Shown piece by piece: positions 1-7,429 of a DNA stretch of 45,715 bases (its first letter is position 1; each line of letters begins with the position of its first letter). The notes under the pieces are model-generated. The model was not told where the DNA came from, made no database searches, and saw only the letters and a program-made list of their open reading frames with translations. The translations under genes and the position numbers were made by a program. Location: the NCBI GenBank assembly GCA_964499865.1, contig CAZCPY010000005.1, positions 1-45,715 of the forward strand, written 5' to 3'. The stretch comes from JANOGU01 sp964499865. Lineage in GTDB: Bacteria; Pseudomonadota; Alphaproteobacteria; Rhodobacterales; Rhodobacteraceae.

Positions 1-405
1 GACGGCGACGTGCAGTCCGACATCGTGGCGCAGGGCTTCGGCTCGCTCGGCCTGATGACCTCGGTGCTGATGACCCCCGACGGCAGGATCGTCGAGGCCG
101 AGGCGGCGCACGGCACCGTGACCCGCCACTACCGCGAGCATCAGAAGGGCAAGCAGACCTCGACCAACTCCATCGCGTCGATCTACGCCTGGACCGGGGG
201 CCTCAAGCACCGCGCGACGCTGGATGGAAATGACGCGCTGATGCGCTTTGCCACCACGCTGGAAAAGGTGACGGTCGATGCCGTCGAAGACGGCCACATG
301 ACCAAGGACCTGGCCCTGCTGGTCGGCCCCGACCAGAAATGGCTGACCACCATCGGCTATCTGGAGAAGGTGGACGAATACCTGAACCGGGCGCTGGCGG
401 GCTGA
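1..405 (+). CDS. icd: NADP-dependent isocitrate dehydrogenase, C-terminal part
   Basis: This is the 3' end of a gene that starts before the window; the reading frame is open from base 1 and stops with TGA at 403-405. The visible 134 residues match the C-terminal part of monomer-type, homodimeric NADP-dependent isocitrate dehydrogenase, which makes 2-oxoglutarate from isocitrate in the TCA cycle. The diagnostic stretch is EAAHGTVTRHYREHQKG, the coenzyme-binding segment, followed by TSTNSIASIYAW and the long C-terminal helix region. It lies 66 bp upstream of typA in the same direction. The N-terminal two thirds, including most substrate-binding residues, are outside the window, so integrity cannot be judged. 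Confidence 0.93.
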   Translation, partial: DGDVQSDIVAQGFGSLGLMTSVLMTPDGRIVEAEAAHGTVTRHYREHQKGKQTSTNSIASIYAWTGGLKHRATLDGNDALMRFATTLEKVTVDAVEDGHMTKDLALLVGPDQKWLTTIGYLEKVDEYLNRALAG

Positions 406-471
406 CGCGCTGGCTCTGGCCTTTCCCGGGTGCGCCCGCTAAGTGCGCGGCGAACCCGGGAGACGCGCGTC

Positions 472-2289
472 ATGGACATCCGCAACATCGCCATCATCGC
501 GCACGTCGACCATGGCAAGACCACGCTGGTGGACGAACTGCTCAAGCAGTCCGGCGCCTTCCGCGAGGGCCAGCAGGTCGCCGAACGGGCGATGGATTCC
601 AACGACATCGAACGCGAACGCGGGATCACCATCCTGGCCAAGTGCACGAGCGTCGAATGGAAGGGCACGCGCATCAACATCGTGGACACCCCCGGCCACG
701 CCGATTTCGGCGGCGAGGTGGAGCGCATCCTGTCGATGGTGGACGGCGTCTGCCTGCTGGTGGATGCCGCCGAAGGCCCGATGCCGCAGACGAAATTCGT
801 GCTGGCCAAGGCGCTGGCGCTCGGCCTGCGCCCGATCGTGGTGCTGAACAAGGTCGACAAGCCCGACGCCGAACCCGACCGCGCGCTGAACGAGGTCTTC
901 GACCTGTTCGCCAACCTCGGCGCCGACGACGACCAGCTCGATTTCCCGCATGTCTATGCCTCGGGCCGCTCCGGCTGGGCGGACGCCGAACTGGACGGCC
1001 CGCGCAAGGACCTGTCCGCCCTGTTCGACCTGGTGGTGCGCCACGTCGCCCCGCCCGGACAGATCGGCCGCGAGGACGAGCCCTTCCGCATGCTCGCCAC
1101 CACGCTCTCGGCCGACCCCTACATCGGCCGCATCCTGACGGGCCGGATCGAAAGCGGCCGCGTCGCCACCGGCGCCGCACTCAAGGCGCTGTCGCGCACC
1201 GGCGAGCGGATCGAGCAGTTCCGCGTGACCAAGGTGCTGGCCTTCCGCGGCCTGTCGCAGACGGCGGTGGACGAGGCGAGCGCGGGCGACATCATCACGC
1301 TGGCGGGGATGACGAAGGCCACCGTGGCCGACACGCTCTGCGCGCCGGAGGTGGAAGACGCCCTGCCCGCCCAGCCGATCGACCCGCCCACGATCACCGT
1401 GACCTTCGGCATCAACGACAGCCCGCTGGCGGGGCGCGACGGGTCCAGGGTGCAGTCCCGCGTGATCCGCGACCGGCTCTTGCGCGAGGCGGAAACCAAC
1501 GTCGCGATCAAGGTCGCCGACACGCCGGGCGGCGAGGCCTTCGAGGTTTCGGGCCGCGGCGAACTGCAGATGGGCGTGCTGATCGAGAACATGCGCCGCG
1601 AGGGCTTTGAACTCTCGATCAGCCGCCCCCGCGTGATCCTGCGCGAGGAGGATGGCGAAAGGCTGGAGCCGGTCGAGGAGGTCATCGTCGATGTCGATGA
1701 CGAATACACCGGCGCCGTGATCGACAAGCTGACCGGCGAGCGGCGCGGCGACCTGGTGGAGATGAAGCCCGCGGGCGCGGGCAAGACGCGGATCATCGCC
1801 CATGTGCCTTCGCGCGGGCTGATCGGCTACCACGGCCAGTTCCTGACCGACACCCGCGGCACGGGCGTGCTGAACCGCATCTTCCACGGCTGGGTGCCCT
1901 TCAAGGGCCCGATCCAGGGCCGTCGCCAGGGCGTGCTGATCTCGATGGAGAACGGCGTTTCCGTGGCCTATGCCCTGTGGAACCTGGAGGAACGCGGCCG
2001 GATGTTCATCGGGCCGCAGGAACAGGTCTACACCGGCATGATCATCGGCGAACACAGCCGCGACAACGACCTGGAGGTCAACCCGCTGAAGGGCAAGAAG
2101 CTGACCAACGTCCGCGCCTCGGGCACGGACGAGGCGGTGCGGCTGACGCCGCATATCCGCTGGTCGCTGGAAGAGGCGATCGCCTACATCCAGGACGACG
2201 AGCTCGTGGAGGTCACGCCCAGGATCGTGCGCCTGCGCAAGCGCTGGCTCGACCCGCACGAACGCAAGCGGCAGGAACGCAGCGCTTGA
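472..2289 (+). CDS. typA: Ribosome-associated translational GTPase TypA/BipA
   Basis: A 605-residue GTPase of the elongation-factor superfamily, the usual length for TypA/BipA, which binds the ribosome and helps subunit assembly and stress adaptation. The G1 loop is seen as AHVDHGKTT (residues 10-18), then the switch II DTPGHADF and the NKVDKPDA G4 motif, followed by the EF-G-like domains and the BipA-specific C-terminal domain (around GSGTD-like RASGTDEAVRL near the end). The ATG at 472 is chosen because the protein then begins MDIRNIAIIAHVDHGK as in the family and a GGGAG lies at 458-462; an in-frame ATG at 430 would add 14 residues that the family lacks. It follows icd and converges on the DUF1330 gene. 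Confidence 0.96.
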   Translation: MDIRNIAIIAHVDHGKTTLVDELLKQSGAFREGQQVAERAMDSNDIERERGITILAKCTSVEWKGTRINIVDTPGHADFGGEVERILSMVDGVCLLVDAAEGPMPQTKFVLAKALALGLRPIVVLNKVDKPDAEPDRALNEVFDLFANLGADDDQLDFPHVYASGRSGWADAELDGPRKDLSALFDLVVRHVAPPGQIGREDEPFRMLATTLSADPYIGRILTGRIESGRVATGAALKALSRTGERIEQFRVTKVLAFRGLSQTAVDEASAGDIITLAGMTKATVADTLCAPEVEDALPAQPIDPPTITVTFGINDSPLAGRDGSRVQSRVIRDRLLREAETNVAIKVADTPGGEAFEVSGRGELQMGVLIENMRREGFELSISRPRVILREEDGERLEPVEEVIVDVDDEYTGAVIDKLTGERRGDLVEMKPAGAGKTRIIAHVPSRGLIGYHGQFLTDTRGTGVLNRIFHGWVPFKGPIQGRRQGVLISMENGVSVAYALWNLEERGRMFIGPQEQVYTGMIIGEHSRDNDLEVNPLKGKKLTNVRASGTDEAVRLTPHIRWSLEEAIAYIQDDELVEVTPRIVRLRKRWLDPHERKRQERSA

Positions 2290-2294
2290 GCCGG

Positions 2295-2347
2295 TAGGGC
2301 GGGCTTCACCCTGCCATGGCGTAGGCGGCGGGATGAACCCCGCCCTA
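2295..2347. repeat. Imperfect inverted GC-rich repeat pair, likely bidirectional terminator
   Basis: Two copies of a TAGGGCGGG-NTTCA-style element face each other, one at 2295-2315 and one reading on the minus strand at 2327-2347, each able to fold on itself (GGGCGGG/CCTGCC and GGCGGG/CCCGCC). They sit between the converging typA and DUF1330 genes, and the second copy overlaps the DUF1330 stop codon. Position and folding suit a bidirectional transcription terminator; the sequence style also resembles dispersed extragenic repeats. Confidence 0.5.
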
Positions 2348-2635
2348 TTCCGCCGCCTCGACCACCATCAGGTCGCGCTCCGCCGCGCCCTTGGCATGGG
2401 CGAGCGCCGCCTGATACGCGGGCGAACGGTAGCAGGCCACCGCCGCCTCCAGCGAGGGGAACCGCGCCACCACGTTCCGCGGCCGGTCGCGGCCTTCGAG
2501 CTGGACGTAGCGGCCGCCGCGGGCGAGGAACACCCCGCCATGCGCCTGGATCGCCGCCGTGGCGCCCACGGCATAGCGGCCATAGGCCTCGGCATCGGTC
2601 ACGGTCACATGGGCGATCCAGAAGGCCGCAGGCAT
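2345..2635 (-). CDS. DUF1330 family protein (dimeric ferredoxin-like fold)
   Basis: A 96-residue cytoplasmic protein beginning MPAAFWIAHVTVTD and containing YGRYAVGATAAIQAHGG and FPSLEAAVACYRSPAYQAALAHA, the layout of DUF1330, a small alpha/beta-barrel dimer family of uncertain role. The start is fixed by the upstream gene: its ATG (2633-2635) shares one base with the TGA of alaS (2635-2637), so translation is probably coupled and the two genes are co-transcribed. No function can be assigned; the alaS link is a neighbourhood seen in this bacterial family and need not imply a role in translation. Confidence 0.88.
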   Translation of the reverse strand: MPAAFWIAHVTVTDAEAYGRYAVGATAAIQAHGGVFLARGGRYVQLEGRDRPRNVVARFPSLEAAVACYRSPAYQAALAHAKGAAERDLMVVEAAE

Positions 2636-5265
2636 CAGAGCGCCCCCAGCACGGCTTCGGCCGCGGCAATCGCCGCGGGCGCCGCCGCGATGTCTGCGCC
2701 GCCCGCCTGTGCGAGGTCCGGCCGCCCGCCCCCCCCCTTGCCGCCCATCGCCTCGGCTGCCGCCTTGACCAGCGCCACGGCAGAGACGCGCGAGGTCAGG
2801 TCCGCCGTCACCCCCGCCGCCACCGCAGGCCTGGCGCCCGTGTCGGCGATCAGCAGCACCGCGCCCGACCCGATGCGCGCCTTCATCTCGTCGATCAGCG
2901 CGGGCAGGTCCTTGCCGGACACGCCCTGCAGCACCTGCGCGATCAGCCGCACCCCGTTGATCTCGCGCGCCTCGGGGCCTGCCGCCCTGCCGCCCATGGC
3001 AAGCTCGCGCCGCAGCGTCGCGACCTCGGCCGCCAGCGCCCGCCGCTCCTCGGCCAGCGCGCGCACGCGGTCCGCCGCATCCGCCAGCGGCGCCTTGAGC
3101 AGGCCCGCGATCTCGGCCAGCCGCGCGCCTTCCGCCCGCAGATGGTCCAGCGCCGCCTGCCCCGTCAGCGCCTCGACCCGCCGCACCCCGGCCGATGACG
3201 CGCTGTCGCCCAGCACGACGAAGGCCCCGATGTCGCCCGTGCGCGCCACATGCGTGCCGCCGCACAGTTCCAGGCTGTAGGTCCGCCCGTCCACGCCCTT
3301 GCCAGAGCCTTCGGCGGTGCCCATCGACACCACGCGCACCTCGTCGCCGTATTTCTCGCCGAACAGCGCCTGCGCGCCGATGGCGCGGGCGTCGTCGGGG
3401 GTCATCAGCCGCGTCTCGACCGCCGTGTTCTGCCGGATCAGCGCGTTGACCTCGGCCTCGACCCGCGCCACCTCGGCCGGGCTCAGGGCCGTGCCGTGCG
3501 AGAAGTCGAAGCGCAGCCGGTCGGGCGCGTTGAGCGACCCGCGCTGCGCCACATGGGGCCCCAGCGCGCCCCGCAGCGCCTCGTGCAGCAGGTGCGTGCC
3601 GGAGTGGTTGGCGCGGATCGCGCGGCGGCGGGCGTGGTCGACGGTCAGTTGCGCGCCCTGCCCTTCGCGGACCTCGCCCTCGAGAATGCGCAGATGGTGC
3701 AGGAACAGCCCCTGCGCCTTCTTCGTGTCCGTCACCGCAGCCAGGCCGGTGGCGGTGCGCAGCGTGCCGGTATCGCCCACCTGCCCGCCCGCCTCTGCAT
3801 AGAACGGGGTCTGGTTCAGCACCGCGATCAGACCTTCACCGGCCGGCACCAGCGCCAGGATCTGCCCTTCGGCCGTCTCGGTGTCGTAGCCCAGGAACTC
3901 GGTCGCCCCGTGCCTTTCCGCCAGTTCGAACCAGATCGCGCTGTCCTTCGTCTCGCCCGTGCCGGCCCAGGCGGCGCGCGCACGGGCCTTCTGCTCGGCC
4001 ATCGCCGCCTCGAACCCCGCCACGTCGACCGCCCGGCCCTTCTCGCGCAGCGCGTCCTGCGTGAGGTCGAGCGGAAAGCCGAAGGTGTCGTACAGCCGGA
4101 ACGCCGCTGTCCCGGGCAGCGCGGCGCCCTCGGGGATGCGCGCAAGCTCGTCGTCCAGCAGGCGAAGGCCACGCTCCAGCGTCTGGCGGAACCGCGTCTC
4201 CTCCAGCCGCAGCGTCTCGGCGATCAGCGCCTGCGCCTGGCCAAGCTCGGGGTAGGCCCCGCCCATCTGCCGCACCAGCGCGGGCACCAGGCGGTGCATC
4301 ACCGGGTCCGTTGCCCCCAGCATGTGCGCATGCCGCATCGCCCGCCGCATGATCCGCCGCAGCACATAGCCGCGCCCCTCGTTCGAGGGCATCACCCCGT
4401 CGGCGATCAGGAACGAGGTGGAGCGCAGGTGGTCCGCGATCACCCGGTGGTGGATCCGCCCCGGACCGTCGGGGTCCGAGGACGTGGCGTTCGCGCTGGC
4501 CTCGATCAGGCTGCGCATCAGGTCGGTGTCGTAGTTGTCGTGGCGGCCCTGCAACAGCGCGCCGATCCGCTCCAGCCCCATGCCGGTGTCGATCGACTGC
4601 ATGTCGAGCACGCGCAGGCTGCCGTCGGCCATCTGCTCGTTCTGCATGAACACGAGGTTCCAGATCTCGATGAACCGGTCGCCGTCCTGCTCCGGGCTGC
4701 CGGGCGGGCCGCCCCAGATGCCGGGGCCGTGGTCGAAGAAGATCTCGGTGCAGGGGCCGCAGGGGCCGGTCGGCCCCATGCGCCAGAAGTTGTCGTCGGT
4801 GGGGATGCGGATGATCCGCGCCTCCGGCAGGCCCGCCACCTTCTTCCAGATCGCCGCCGCCTCGTCGTCGGTGTGGTAGACGGTGACGAGCAGCCTTTCG
4901 GCCGGAATGCCGAAGTCCTTCGTCAGAAGCTCCCAGGCAAAGGGGATCGCGCCCGACTTGAAGTAGTCGCCGAAGGAAAAGTTCCCCAGCATCTCGAAGA
5001 ACGTGTGGTGCCGCGCCGTGTAACCCACGTTGTCGAGGTCGTTGTGCTTGCCGCCCGCGCGCACGCATTTCTGCGCCGTCGTAGCCCGCACGTAGTCGCG
5101 CCGCTCGACCCCGGTGAAGCAGTTCTTGAACTGCACCATGCCGGAATTGGCGAACATCAGCGTCGGGTCGTTGCGCGGCACCAGCGGGCTCGACGCCACC
5201 ACCTCATGCCCGTTGCGGCGGAAGAAATCGAGGAAGGTCGAGCGGATATCGTTCAGCGACGGCAT
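2635..5265 (-). CDS. alaS: Alanine--tRNA ligase
   Basis: A complete 876-residue alanyl-tRNA synthetase, the same length as the E. coli enzyme. The class II catalytic core is at the N terminus (motif 1 region around FLDFFRRNGHEVVASSPL, then FANSGMVQFK and the motif 2 region). The editing domain that hydrolyses mischarged Ser/Gly-tRNA(Ala) carries its zinc ligands: HSGTH at 554-558 and CGGTH at 668-672. The C-terminal part with the glycine-rich GGKGGGGRPDLAQAGG tail matches the C-Ala/DHHA1 domain. It lies 81 bp downstream of recA on the same strand and is coupled by a one-base overlap to the DUF1330 gene. The Shine-Dalgarno sequence is weak, but no better start exists. Confidence 0.97.
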   Translation of the reverse strand: MPSLNDIRSTFLDFFRRNGHEVVASSPLVPRNDPTLMFANSGMVQFKNCFTGVERRDYVRATTAQKCVRAGGKHNDLDNVGYTARHHTFFEMLGNFSFGDYFKSGAIPFAWELLTKDFGIPAERLLVTVYHTDDEAAAIWKKVAGLPEARIIRIPTDDNFWRMGPTGPCGPCTEIFFDHGPGIWGGPPGSPEQDGDRFIEIWNLVFMQNEQMADGSLRVLDMQSIDTGMGLERIGALLQGRHDNYDTDLMRSLIEASANATSSDPDGPGRIHHRVIADHLRSTSFLIADGVMPSNEGRGYVLRRIMRRAMRHAHMLGATDPVMHRLVPALVRQMGGAYPELGQAQALIAETLRLEETRFRQTLERGLRLLDDELARIPEGAALPGTAAFRLYDTFGFPLDLTQDALREKGRAVDVAGFEAAMAEQKARARAAWAGTGETKDSAIWFELAERHGATEFLGYDTETAEGQILALVPAGEGLIAVLNQTPFYAEAGGQVGDTGTLRTATGLAAVTDTKKAQGLFLHHLRILEGEVREGQGAQLTVDHARRRAIRANHSGTHLLHEALRGALGPHVAQRGSLNAPDRLRFDFSHGTALSPAEVARVEAEVNALIRQNTAVETRLMTPDDARAIGAQALFGEKYGDEVRVVSMGTAEGSGKGVDGRTYSLELCGGTHVARTGDIGAFVVLGDSASSAGVRRVEALTGQAALDHLRAEGARLAEIAGLLKAPLADAADRVRALAEERRALAAEVATLRRELAMGGRAAGPEAREINGVRLIAQVLQGVSGKDLPALIDEMKARIGSGAVLLIADTGARPAVAAGVTADLTSRVSAVALVKAAAEAMGGKGGGGRPDLAQAGGADIAAAPAAIAAAEAVLGAL

Positions 5266-5306
5266 GAGCGGCAGGACCCTTCGGCAAGGTTGTCGCGGCC
5301 GGGTTT

Positions 5307-5325
5307 AGCCCTGCCGCGAAGGGCT
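5307..5325 (-). terminator. Possible weak terminator after recA
   Basis: In the 81-bp gap between recA and alaS, an AGCCCT/AGGGCT inverted repeat with a 7-nt loop lies downstream of the recA stop. It is followed on the minus strand by only three A residues and no U tract, so it would at best attenuate. recA and alaS could still share some transcripts. Confidence 0.3.
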
Positions 5326-5346
5326 GTCCACCGCTGGCCGCCGCCC

Positions 5347-6411
5347 CTACTCCATCACCTCGTCGCCCTCGGGTCCCGAGGTGAAGTCGAGCCCGTGGCC
5401 CGCGCGGATGCGCTCCTCGATCTCGGCGGCCACGCCCGGGTTCTGCTTGAGGAACAGCTTGGCATTCTCGCGCCCCTGGCCGATGCGCTCGTCCTTGAAC
5501 GAATACCACGACCCCGACTTCTCGACCACGCCCGCCTTGACGCCGAGATCGACCAGTTCGCCCGTCTTCGAGATGCCTTCGCCGTACATGATGTCGAATT
5601 CGACCTGCTTGAAGGGGGGCGCGACCTTGTTCTTGACGACCTTCACCCGGGTGGTGTTGCCCACGACATCGTCACGTTCCTTGATCGCGCCGATGCGGCG
5701 GATGTCGAGCCGGACGCTGGCGTAGAACTTCAGCGCATTGCCGCCGGTCGTTGTTTCGGGCGAGCCGAACATCACGCCGATCTTCATGCGGATCTGGTTG
5801 ATGAAGATCACCATGCAGTTCGACCGCCCGATCGAGGCGGTCAGCTTGCGCATCGCCTGGCTCATCAGCCGGGCCTGGGCGCCCATCTGCATGTCGCCCA
5901 TGTCGCCCTCGATCTCCGACTTCGGCACCAGGGCGGCCACCGAATCGACCACCACCAGGCTGACCGCGCCCGAACGCACCAGCGTGTCGACGATCTCCAG
6001 CGCCTGTTCGCCGGTGTCGGGTTGCGATATCAGCAGCTCGTCGAGGTTCACGCCCAGCTTCTTGGCATAGCTCGGGTCGAGCGCGTGTTCGGCATCGACA
6101 AATGCGCAGATGCCGCCCTTCTTCTGTTCTTCGGCCACCACATGCAGCGTCAGCGTGGTCTTGCCCGAGGATTCGGGCCCGTAGATCTCCACGATCCGCC
6201 CCTTGGGCAGGCCGCCGATCCCCAGCGCGATGTCGAGGCCGAGCGAGCCTGTCGAGACCGCCTCGATCTCCATCACCGGGTTGTTCTCGCCCAGTTTCAT
6301 GATCGAGCCCTTGCCGAACTGCCGCTCGATCTGGGCGAGCGCGCTTTCCAGCGCCTTCTTGCGGTCCATGTCGCGGGTGCCTTTCGCTTCGAGCAGGTTC
6401 GTGACGGCCAT
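5347..6411 (-). CDS. recA: Recombinase RecA
   Basis: A 354-residue RecA, normal length for Alphaproteobacteria. It forms ATP-dependent filaments on single-stranded DNA for homologous recombination and triggers LexA self-cleavage in the SOS response. Walker A is GPESSGKT (78-85); SLVVVDSVAALVPKSEIEG (Walker B and loop L1 side) and INQIRMKIGVMFGSPETTTGG (loop L2) are intact; the tail is acidic (GPEGDEVME). The ATG at 6411 is supported by AAGGAG at 6419-6424 (minus strand) seven bases away; the open frame runs further upstream without family similarity. Its promoter region carries two LexA-type boxes, described separately. Confidence 0.98.
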   Translation of the reverse strand: MAVTNLLEAKGTRDMDRKKALESALAQIERQFGKGSIMKLGENNPVMEIEAVSTGSLGLDIALGIGGLPKGRIVEIYGPESSGKTTLTLHVVAEEQKKGGICAFVDAEHALDPSYAKKLGVNLDELLISQPDTGEQALEIVDTLVRSGAVSLVVVDSVAALVPKSEIEGDMGDMQMGAQARLMSQAMRKLTASIGRSNCMVIFINQIRMKIGVMFGSPETTTGGNALKFYASVRLDIRRIGAIKERDDVVGNTTRVKVVKNKVAPPFKQVEFDIMYGEGISKTGELVDLGVKAGVVEKSGSWYSFKDERIGQGRENAKLFLKQNPGVAAEIEERIRAGHGLDFTSGPEGDEVME

Positions 6412-6434
6412 TCTCGCGCTCCTTGTTTCACATC

Positions 6435-6449
6435 TGCCGCGGCGCGGCA
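6435..6449 (-). promoter_or_regulatory. Leader hairpin upstream of recA start
   Basis: A perfect inverted repeat, TGCCGC-GGC-GCGGCA on the plus strand, falls in the predicted recA leader, ending 10 nt before the AAGGAG. The identical 15 nt occurs in the ndk leader at 43610-43624, at almost the same distance from the ribosome binding site. It could be an mRNA structure affecting translation or stability, or a DNA-binding palindrome. Confidence 0.4.
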
Positions 6450-6459
6450 ATCTTGCGGT

Positions 6460-6474
6460 GTTCTTGCCCTGTTC
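6460..6474 (-). promoter_or_regulatory. LexA (SOS) box, downstream copy, recA promoter
   Basis: GTTC-N7-GTTC on the plus strand, reading GAAC-N7-GAAC toward recA. This is the alphaproteobacterial LexA recognition pattern. It lies just downstream of the predicted -10 hexamer, centred near +5 relative to the predicted start of transcription, where a bound repressor would block RNA polymerase. Confidence 0.75.
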
Positions 6475-6478
6475 TCGC

Positions 6479-6507
6479 CTTATGCGATCAAACCGGGAAC
6501 ATTTCAA
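6479..6507 (-). promoter_or_regulatory. Predicted recA promoter
   Basis: On the minus strand a -35 TTGAAA (6507-6502) and a -10 CATAAG (6484-6479) are separated by 17 bp, placing transcription start near 6472 and giving a leader of about 60 nt. The two SOS boxes overlap the spacer and the start region, as expected for LexA control. The -10 is not close to consensus, so the assignment rests on spacing and box placement. Confidence 0.6.
6486..6500 (-). promoter_or_regulatory. LexA (SOS) box, upstream copy, recA promoter
   Basis: Reading toward recA the sequence is GTTC-N7-GATC, a one-base variant of the alphaproteobacterial LexA box, lying inside the -35/-10 spacer and centred near -21. As I recall, the Rhodobacter sphaeroides recA promoter was reported with the same two motif variants in nearly the same places, which supports both calls. 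Confidence 0.6.
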
Positions 6508-6585
6508 TCGCATTTTCTTCGAATCCCTTGTAGCGATGGAGTGGTTAAGCAGGGGTTTACATCTGCGGCAGAACGGGGGCGGGCG

Positions 6586-7179
6586 ATGATGATCTTCTGG
6601 GACCAGCGGCTGGCGATCCTGGCCACGCCCAAGACCGGCTCGACCGCGATCGAGGAGGCGCTCCTGCCGCTGGCCACGATCGCGGCGATGCGCCCGCCGG
6701 TGCTCAAGCACACCACCGTGCACCGCTACCACCGCTTCGTCGGGCCCTATCTCGCGGCGGCCTCGGGCGCCGAGTTCGAGGTGGTGGCCCTGATGCGCGA
6801 GCCGCGCGACTGGCTGGGGTCGTGGTACCGGTTCCGAAGCCGTGAGGAGGGGACAGAGGCCGCCAAGTCCACCCGCGGGGTCAGCTTCGACGCCTTCGTC
6901 GCCGCCTGGTGCGAGGACGCCCCACCCGCCTTCGCCGATGTGGGCGCCCAGGCCCGCTTCCTCGCACCGCGCAACGGCCGCGGCGTGGACCGGCTGTTCC
7001 GCTACGAGGACATGGGCGCCTTTGCCGCCTTCCTCGCCGCCCGCCTCGGCGATGACATCTCGCTGCCCCGCCGCAACGTCTCGCCCCCCGGCGACCTGAC
7101 GCTCGGCGCCGCGACCGAGGCCCGGCTGCGCAAGACCGCGGCGGCGGATTTCGCGCTCTATGCGGGGATCGCGGGCTAG
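6586..7179 (+). CDS. Sulfotransferase-family protein
   Basis: A 197-residue protein beginning MMIFWDQRLAILATPKTGSTAIEEAL. The PKTGST loop followed by a helix is the 5'-phosphosulfate-binding loop of PAPS-dependent sulfotransferases, and EVVALMREPRDWLGSWYRF matches the 3'-phosphate-binding segment with its conserved Arg and Ser. Rhodobacteraceae homologues are often mislabelled 'gamma-glutamyl kinase'. The acceptor cannot be predicted. There are two tandem ATGs (6586 and 6589) after the purine-rich GGGGGCGGGCG; either may be used. It is transcribed away from recA across a 174-bp region and converges on cckA. Confidence 0.75.
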   Translation: MMIFWDQRLAILATPKTGSTAIEEALLPLATIAAMRPPVLKHTTVHRYHRFVGPYLAAASGAEFEVVALMREPRDWLGSWYRFRSREEGTEAAKSTRGVSFDAFVAAWCEDAPPAFADVGAQARFLAPRNGRGVDRLFRYEDMGAFAAFLAARLGDDISLPRRNVSPPGDLTLGAATEARLRKTAAADFALYAGIAG

Positions 7180-7182
7180 GGT

Positions 7183-7222
7183 TGCCTGCCTGCGGCCGTG
7201 CCTGCCTGCGGCCATGCCTGCC
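7183..7222. repeat. 16-bp tandem repeat, 2.5 copies
   Basis: TGCCTGCCTGCGGCCG at 7183-7198 is followed by the same unit with a final A (7199-7214) and a half copy to 7222. It starts four bases after the stop codon of the sulfotransferase-like gene, in the convergent spacer before cckA. Confidence 0.8.
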
Positions 7223-7313
7223 GCGCTGCAAGGGGCAAGGGCGCGCCCGGGTCGGCACGGACAGCCGCCGCGACCGCCGGGGGGGTCGGCCTTTTCGGCC
7301 CGCGCGCGCCCGC

Positions 7314-7357
7314 TGCCGTCTGCCGCCGTCTGCCGCCGTCTGCCGCCGTCTGCCGCC
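7314..7357. repeat. 10-bp tandem repeat, about four copies
   Basis: The unit TGCCGCCGTC is present at 7321-7330, 7331-7340 and 7341-7350, with partial units on each side. It lies in the same 250-bp convergent spacer (7180-7429), which otherwise shows no gene. Such arrays are prone to copy-number change. Confidence 0.8.
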
Positions 7358-7429
7358 CCGGGCAAAGGGCCAGTTGCCGGCGATCCCAGAGGGCCGGACC
7401 GCCCCAGAGCCCGAGCGACCTTGCCCCGG

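Noticed and set aside
2345..3265. A 306-codon minus-strand frame covering DUF1330 and part of alaS
   Set aside because: Only the last 96 codons resemble a family; the rest overlaps alaS out of frame.
3250..6585. Long plus-strand open frame opposite alaS and recA, in frame with the sulfotransferase-like gene
   Set aside because: This is a shadow frame of two well-supported genes; family similarity of the plus-strand protein begins only at the ATG at 6586.
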